64,000 bases of DNA from Timema cristinae (lineage: Eukaryota > Arthropoda > Insecta > Phasmatodea > Timematidae). Within the stretch, counting starts at the first letter, position 1. Every line of letters starts with the position of its first letter. The notes beneath the pieces were generated by a model. It was not told the DNA's origin, did no database searches, and saw nothing but the letters and a program-made list of their open reading frames with translations. Of the stretch, positions 57,100 to 64,000 are shown in pieces. The translations under genes were made by a program, and so were the position numbers. Where the stretch lies: positions 63,960,621 to 64,024,620 of the forward strand of contig JBCFYV010000001.1 in the NCBI GenBank assembly GCA_039000515.1, read 5' to 3'.

Positions 57100-60000
57100 T
57101 ATTAGTATTTTGTACTAATGTGCGATAAGAGTTAACAAATGTTTTAAATCAGTCTATATTAAAATTAAGTCTGAAAATGAAGCTCATATCCCTAAACGCG
57201 CTTTTAGGTTTACAAAACAAAATGCTCATATTACTTTGTCCATTTACACTTGTCCAACACCTTCTCGTGTCTGTATTGAAATTTAAATATCTCTTAGTTC
57301 AAGTAAAGAAGAATATAAATAAATATACTCTTTTTTACACTGAAAAATCTTTCAGTGTAAAATTGTTTTAATATAATAGAGCCGGCACCGCCTCAATATC
57401 TATGCGCAAAATACCCGGGCCAAAGAACTTCAGAAGAAAAGAAGAGACTCTTCACCCCAGTGTCCAGGCTGTTCCCAAGTGGTCTAGAAATGTATGGAAG
57501 ATTCCATAGCGTGTGGATTCCTCCCCTTGTTTATTCTCTTTGGATTACCACCCCTCCCTATGTGGTCCCTTCGTTCTGTGTTCCGTGAGTTGTGTTGAAT
57601 GATATATAAGACTGGTTTTGAAAATGATACATGCTTTAGTAATAGTTGGGCGAAGTTGAGGCTTCGGTTATTATTTATAAAATATAAGCAACATTATCTT
57701 TCGCCGTTTACTTTCTGTCTTCTAAATTCTCTTCCTGCATAATATTAATAATTTCTTTTCTTTTATTGAACTGATTGGACTCTGGTCACACATGATTAAG
57801 CAGAGACTTTAAATAATTTAAATATAGGGATATCAAATGTTTTGGTATATTTATTGTTATTTATCTCAAACCTTTTGAGTGATGGTCAAATTTGTTTTGC
57901 TCGGTTAAATATAAGATCTATGAAATGTTGATTAAATATCAGATCTGAAAATAATTATCAAATATTGTATCTCGTAATTTTTTACTAACTTAAATTAATC
58001 TTGTTGTTAACCTTGAGTTCTAAGTAGTAAGGTTATAGTTATGAGGTTGGGCGCTAATTGTAAGACAGCGCTAGTGATGAGATGGTTGGAAAACTTTATT
58101 GTAATTTTGATTATTGAACGCAATTCTTTTACCAGGATTAGTGAATATATTATTGGTTAATTTTAGGATCGATATTGAAGTTTATAGATATTATATAATT
58201 GTTTTTATACATGATGAGCCAGTGTAGTAATTTCATTTGTATCACTACGAAATTTGTTTTGAAAGTTACGGGCAATACTAAAGACAAATTATTGTTAGTA
58301 TTGGAAAATGAGGATTCCTGAGGAATTTTAAGATGAAGGTTCTGTCGTTGGAGACTGATGGGAGTAAACAATTACTTTCACGTATGATATTGTTAACCAA
58401 GATCAAGAATTTAATTGTTAATATATTGTTGCTTTCTTCAAGCTAAACTATTGTATCATGATGAGCACGATTTTTGTACATTATCAATTCAAATAAAGAC
58501 TTCTACCTTATTTGACATGTTGCAAATATTTAATTCATTATTTTAATAAATGATCAATTCTGTTGAATTCTAGATTTATGCTACTTTCCTATTACTTATA
58601 TATCCTTAGGTTTTATAACTTCCCAACTTTTAAAAGGTTTTTGTTTTTGGTGGGTCGTTCAGTGTACATTCAACCATTGTTGACCGTCGGGTATAGTCCG
58701 CAACCTGATTGGTTTGCGTGTTCTGGGTACAGTTGTTGTACTCAGATTTTCAATATTTTCTTATTATTCACAAAACTCACTCCTTTTGCCGTTTTTATTA
58801 GTTTTTTTATTTTTGGACCCTACTTGTTAGGTTTTGGGTTAGGAATAGGGTTTCAAGGATATATGTGTGAACATATATGTAGGAGATTTGAGATTTTCTA
58901 AGCCATCATGCCCTTTATTGAGATTTGCTCTATGAAAAATTAGACAATCGTTTCATGACTCCGTGTTGGCATCACACTTTGTTAATGTATTCATGCAGAG
59001 TTTACAGTGAAATTTCCGTTCTATCTTGTAATAAAATTTCGCTCTTGATTAAAAAAAAGTAGTTAATGTTAAAAAAAGCTTAGCTCACCTGTATGAGAAC
59101 TCTTATCTCAAGACTACTGGGTATTTATACATTATTATGAAACCCCTTCTCTTTGCTGGTCTTGTTGACGTAGAAATTTTATATGATACAATAATAAGAA
59201 GCTGGTTGATAATGCTTGGGGTAAAACACAATAGAAATGCACTTATACCTAAATTTTATATTATATTGTAATGGGACAAGTTTAATGGTTATCATGAAAT
59301 AAATAAAAAAACTATTTTATTTTATTTGTTTGGTTATTTATGTACTCTGAATTTTAACCTTATCAAAACCTGCCTGTGGAAATCCGTTAATTTACATATC
59401 TAAGGGAACATAATTTACCTAAAACTTGAAATCAAGTTAATTTTTTTGTTCGTAAACATTAAATTATTAGATACCAAAAAAAACCTCTGAAACATTTCGA
59501 GAAAAAAAATATTGTTCAACTATGTCTAAAATTATGTCACGTTTACCATTAACTAAATTAGATTTCAATTATGTCTAAAAAAAATAGCTCTGCTGCTCAT
59601 AGTTACATATTTCTTTTTTAAGCTATCCTAAGTCTCCATGTGGTTGATTAAACTTGTAGTAATATAAAAAATTGAAACTTCTCACCCATATACCTTCTGT
59701 AGTTGAAAATTCAATCACGTAAAGATATATCTTTATATTTAATAAAATATATGAATGTCCTTTTCACAACCTTTCCAAGTTAAAATTGAGACACTTGTGT
59801 AAATCTTTTATAGTTCCAGCTTGTAATAATTTGCAGCACTGTGTCTCTTTTTCCCTCTTGATTGGAAACTTTAACATCCCGGCTTTAGTACCATTTTTAA
59901 AGCAACGCCAATAATAAAACAAAAACTAATTGTCTCCTTCAATTCTTCCATAAACAAAACAAAAAAACTTTCCAAATACACACAAAAAAGGCGATAAAAT

Positions 60001-61738
60001 TGAGAATGTAGGAATATTGCTGGATTAGTGAAATATAGATTATATATTGGGTAAAAGGAAATGGTAAAGAGAAATACTTTGATAAATCAACGAAGATTTG
60101 GAGTAAAATAGGATCTGGTTTAAATTGTCTTAGTTTAAAATTCCTTTAAATGACCCCGCCACATCGATATATTCAAATAGTTCCTTAAATATCCGTCTAG
60201 CCAGGCTTTTATAAGTGCGCATTCTAGTTGCAAAATTAGATAACTATCATTTTCTATTACTGCATTTAGTTCCTTGTGACAGTGTCAAAGACCAAAGTAC
60301 AGCCACAACAAAATAGTACACAGTGAATAAGTGAACGCAATTTTCAAATAAGTAGCTCGCAATTAATATAAATACGTTTACGTGCGATTAATAATTAAAT
60401 AAGGAACATACGTTTTCCTTTGTGTTTAAAAGAGTCAAAATAATCTAACCTTTAATATCTCCTAAACAAAACAAAAATATATAAATTTACAATCGTAAAA
60501 TTATTTCAGACATTTCACACATTATTTCACACATTATAATACGATTTGAATATTACGGCTGGGCAATTTTTTATTAAATACATAAACAGTATATACTTAT
60601 CTACTAAATAAATTTAAGTCAACGTTAAAAAAATTTCTCTCAAATTATTCGTGCTATATGCGATTAGTTAGTTAGGAATCTAAAATTTTAAGGAAATGAA
60701 AAAGAACAATCCACGTAGTATTGTAGCAAAATAATCGAATCATTTTGTAATTTGCATTCGAATTATTTTTGGCTGTTATTCGATTGTAAACTGTACAACC
60801 ACTTAAACTTTGTATTAAATTGGCCTTAGAATCATTCGAATGATTCGGATGGACACCAACTATATAAGAACGATAAAGTTGTGCCGGCTATTGCTTAAAA
60901 AATATGCATAGTAACAACATGCGGTTTTTTGCATTGCATTAAACTTGTAAATTTAAAATGAACTATATTAATAAAAAAAGTTACAAGTTTATATTTACTT
61001 TTTTACAATAAGACGTAATTTCAATTAAATTTAAATTAAATAAAACATGAAACACAATAATATAGTTTTGAAGTTATCATATTATTATAGAGAATAAGAT
61101 AATGTTCGATCATACACGACAAATATTTACAATACAATAACGGGCACAAAATTTGATATTTTCAAATTAAATCATGTCTGAACTGTTGAAAAAGTTCAGT
61201 AGCTGCCTGGTAGAATGCTCTGTCTTCAGAAGCGCCTCCCCCTCTCCACCCCAACCCCTCTTTGGCATTCACTATCTTTTCATCTTTTTTTTTTCTGTAA
61301 GCCATGCTACTCCCCCTTCCCTTCCTACATTTATTTCCCCTTCAGGTAAAACCCTGGACTGGACACTGTCTGTCACCTTGCTACTACTATTACCTCCAAA
61401 CCTCAGTTTTTGAAAAAGTTCCTTTTGATGTATTTGCATGATCTATGTTAAAAGTTTATTTATAGAGTAGGCTTGATTCTGTTTACCTTATCAATAATTT
61501 GTGTAACAATATACAGTGATTATTTGATTAGATAAAAACTTTTTGTATAGAAATGGTGTTTTTTAACAAAGAAAAATATTCTAGGCGATACTCCCGCAAG
61601 GGAAACAGAAAATGTGTGTTACTGAGCAGGAAACCAGCTAAAAGGAAATTGAAAACCTTGGGGAAACACTACCAAAGGAAAAAGTTAGTCAAAAAATAAT
61701 ACCTATTTTGTTACTATTTTGTATAGTGTTGGTGTTTG

Positions 61739-61740
<2 letters not shown>
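57100..61740. other. AT-rich region, nothing recognised
   Basis: About 4.6 kb. A 112-codon open frame at 58563-58901 begins at TTG and encodes hydrophobic, low-complexity sequence without a motif, so I leave it uncalled. No SINE core, tandem repeat or transposon end was found. Confidence 0.4.

Positions 61741-61812
<72 letters not shown>
61741..61812. repeat. (AT)36 microsatellite
   Basis: A perfect AT run of about 72 bp immediately before a SINE head. Confidence 0.95.
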
Positions 61813-61814
<2 letters not shown>

Positions 61815-61925
61815 CCCGCACCAGTGGTTGAGTAGACTAATATGCTAGTATAGCATTGCGCTCTATCGCTGTTGTCGGTGAGGTCAAGGTTCGAATCTCG
61901 TCCAGGTCCGGGTTAATTAGAGGGG
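61815..61925 (+). mobile_element. tRNA-like SINE head
   Basis: CCCGCACCAGTGGTTGAGTA carries an A box of the tRNA-Ser/Leu type (AGTGGTTGAG). The B box AGGTTCGAATCTCG is at about 61887-61900, followed by TCCGGGTTAATTAG. The body differs from the family above, and its 3' end is unknown. Confidence 0.65.
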
Positions 61926-64000
61926 CTTATCACGTGTGATTTATCAGTGGTTTGCCATCCTCTCTATGAGCTAATGCAGGATCACTTCCTCTCAACTACC
62001 TTGGTAACCAACACGGAAGATATAAATTATAGTTTGTGGGCCATTTATAAAGGATATTGTATTTTAATTATAAATGTTTGCCAAAATAAAACAAAAACGA
62101 CAACACATCTAACAATATTATTTCCAATATGCCTCTTCACACATTCGGTTAATCGATTAAAACTATACAAACATTATTATATGGAATAGGTTAATTACAT
62201 ACAATATTATGTAATAAATTAGTGAGGGTTATTTTTGTCATTAAATCAAAATATATCCCAGGATATCATGTGAATTTCTTGGATGTGATTACGAATACAT
62301 ATTGGGGGCGGAGGTGGATGTTATTTTCAACATTTGCGCCGGAGTTTACTGACATTACAGCTATAATGTTTGCTTGCATTTGCCAATTTATTTTAAGACA
62401 TAGTCCCAATAAGTATTTAGTAGCTCACATGATAATAAAAGTGTGTAGGTTACTTTTGTTAACATTTTAAGCTATTGCTATAATGACACTAAATTTAACA
62501 AGTTATGTTTATTTAAGATTCAGATGGATACCTACTTTAATATGAGGTTGATTTTGTCTACTGTACCCCACGAAAAAAAACACCCTAACAATAACATACT
62601 TTTTTTTCATTCAATTTAACTTGTAAACGGAATATGAATGATTGCACTAAAAAAAATGCAATTTAATATCTACTTAAATACAAGAAATATAATTTTATTT
62701 AAAAATAAATAAAACTTTAAATACAAAATGATAGTTCAAAATTAAGCATTTTGCTCTGACAAGTAAGAAGATTTTCTACACACAAGACAGTCAGATTATA
62801 ATGCATTAGACTAGTAACTTGGCACTATGGGGATAAAGGGGGTGAAAAAGGAGAGACTAGACGAAGAGACAAAGAATTTGTTGTTGTTGTTAAGGGGGCC
62901 GCCTTCCTGAGCATTGGAATGCGTTACAGACGTTCAGGAAATAGGCCATGGTTAGGTAGTGTTTTATTTTTACCAAACTTAACCTAAGCCAAAATGAAGA
63001 GAAAAGGTGGGAACATGCTTACCTAGTACTCTCAACCTTACATCTTGATAATCTATATATATAAAAAATGAATGAAATATCGTAATTTGCTCATTTTCAA
63101 TGGCCATTTAAATATATTGTCACAGTTCTGAGACGAGGGTAACTACTAGATAATCCTAGATACAACCTTTCAGAAACAAATTAAGTCATTTTTTGATAAG
63201 GTCACAACAGAAAATGTAAAGATAATTGCTAATTCCTTTTGCTGTTTTGACGCGTAAAAGCTAATGCTTTTCGGCCATCATGTGGCGCAGCCATATCCCC
63301 CATCTACGCTTTGGAAGTAAAGAATAGCCGGAGAAAGAAGGAAAGGTAGTTGACACCATGCGCATGCGCTCTTTTAGTTGGATGTCTGCCTTCACCTTGT
63401 TTAGAGTTGAGACAACACACAGTGAGCAGGCACATTTTTAAATAATAGGTGTTTAAAATGGTTTAAAATAATAATATCTGTTATAGCTTTTATTGTAAAT
63501 GTATGAATAAATGTGTTTACAAACTAGTCCTGTGTTTCCGAACAGTTGTGTATGCTTGCCTTCTTATGATAGCTATTATAATTATATATTAATAACATTG
63601 AATTATATTTTTTTTCGATAATCTAAAACTTCTGACTTTGAACAATAACACAATCAAAAAGGGCTACCTTAAAGGGAAAAAAACTAGACTTCGACTATAT
63701 GCTCACCGCAACAAATTAGGATGGAAGAAGCGTTTTATTGATGGATAAAAGTAAGTACATACTGATTTATTAGTATAAAAATAGGCTAGTTCACTGTTCA
63801 AACGGTTACGTGTTAGTTTAATTTTACCTTGTTGCTCCTATATTCAGGAGGACGGGGTTAAAATCCCGTCCGGAAGTTTAATTATGCTAGTCCCGTGAAG
63901 TAAAAAACCATCATTTGAATTCTGTTTCTTAGATTTAAAACATGTATTTGTTTGGCCATGCCTTGGACTGTAAAAAAAAAAAAATTACATGAAGAGAAAT
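61926..64000. other. Right end of window, nothing firm
   Basis: AT-rich. Short frames at 61947-62189 and 62222-62470 have no motif. A tRNA-like scrap with GGGTTAAAATCCCGTCCGG lies near 63856-63874. An A-run of 13 occurs at 63972-63984. Confidence 0.4.
63240..63425. promoter_or_regulatory. Possible promoter patch with perfect NRF1-type site
   Basis: GCGCATGCGC at 63360-63369, preceded by CATGTGGCGCAGCCATAT (63278-63296), in a GC-richer strip surrounded by AT-rich DNA. It might be the 5' end of a gene lying to the right of the window, but no first exon can be shown. Confidence 0.3.

Noticed and set aside
58563..58901. 112-codon hydrophobic frame as a membrane protein
   Set aside because: No ATG at its start, low-complexity Phe/Leu/Tyr composition expected from AT-rich DNA, no splice context or motif.

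Overview
This is a gene-poor, AT-rich, repeat-dense stretch of an animal nuclear genome. R1-type and jockey-like non-LTR retrotransposons, a THAP-domain P element, tRNA-derived SINEs and very long introns point to an insect with a large genome. A hemipteran-like insect is my guess, but the sequence does not prove the order. No bacterial features (operons, Shine-Dalgarno sites) are present.

Host gene. I can assemble only one convincing cellular gene. It is a heparan sulfate glucosamine 3-O-sulfotransferase (HS3ST5/Hs3st-A-like) on the minus strand, in three exons: 33530-33788, 27337-27552 and 7307-7879. All internal junctions are phase 0 with GT/AG ends, and together they give a 341-residue type II membrane enzyme. 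Its introns are about 6.0 kb and 19.5 kb and are filled with repeats. A further splice acceptor just before exon 1 implies a 5' exon further right, which I could not find.

Layout. 1-1.5 kb: 3' part of a broken R1/LOA-type retrotransposon. 2.2-3.2 kb: a tRNA-like SINE and a ~458-bp AT-rich foldback palindrome. 7.3-33.8 kb: the Hs3st gene. Its large intron holds a decayed jockey-like element (9.1-12.2 kb) and a ~11.8-kb satellite of 102-bp monomers (about 89 copies, with a 15-monomer higher-order repeat). A 5'-truncated R1-clade retrotransposon sits inside the satellite with a 12-13-bp target duplication. The small intron holds a 1.1-kb minisatellite of a ~20-bp unit and a minus-strand LINE fragment. 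34-47 kb: mostly unassignable AT-rich DNA with fragments of a KRBA2-like integrase, a PIF/Harbinger-like nuclease and another LINE. 47.5-57.1 kb: degenerate ~150-bp tandem repeats, a P element with complete ends (3,822 bp), and an ~820-bp inverted duplication packed with SINE copies. 57-64 kb: AT-rich DNA with little recognisable content.

Most notable. The P element has 23-bp terminal inverted repeats (one mismatch), a perfect 8-bp target duplication, subterminal inverted repeats, and a transposase broken only by two single-base homopolymer shifts. The satellite inside the Hs3st intron, and the retrotransposon nested in it, come next. A SINE family with a shared 3' core recurs at least seven times across the window.
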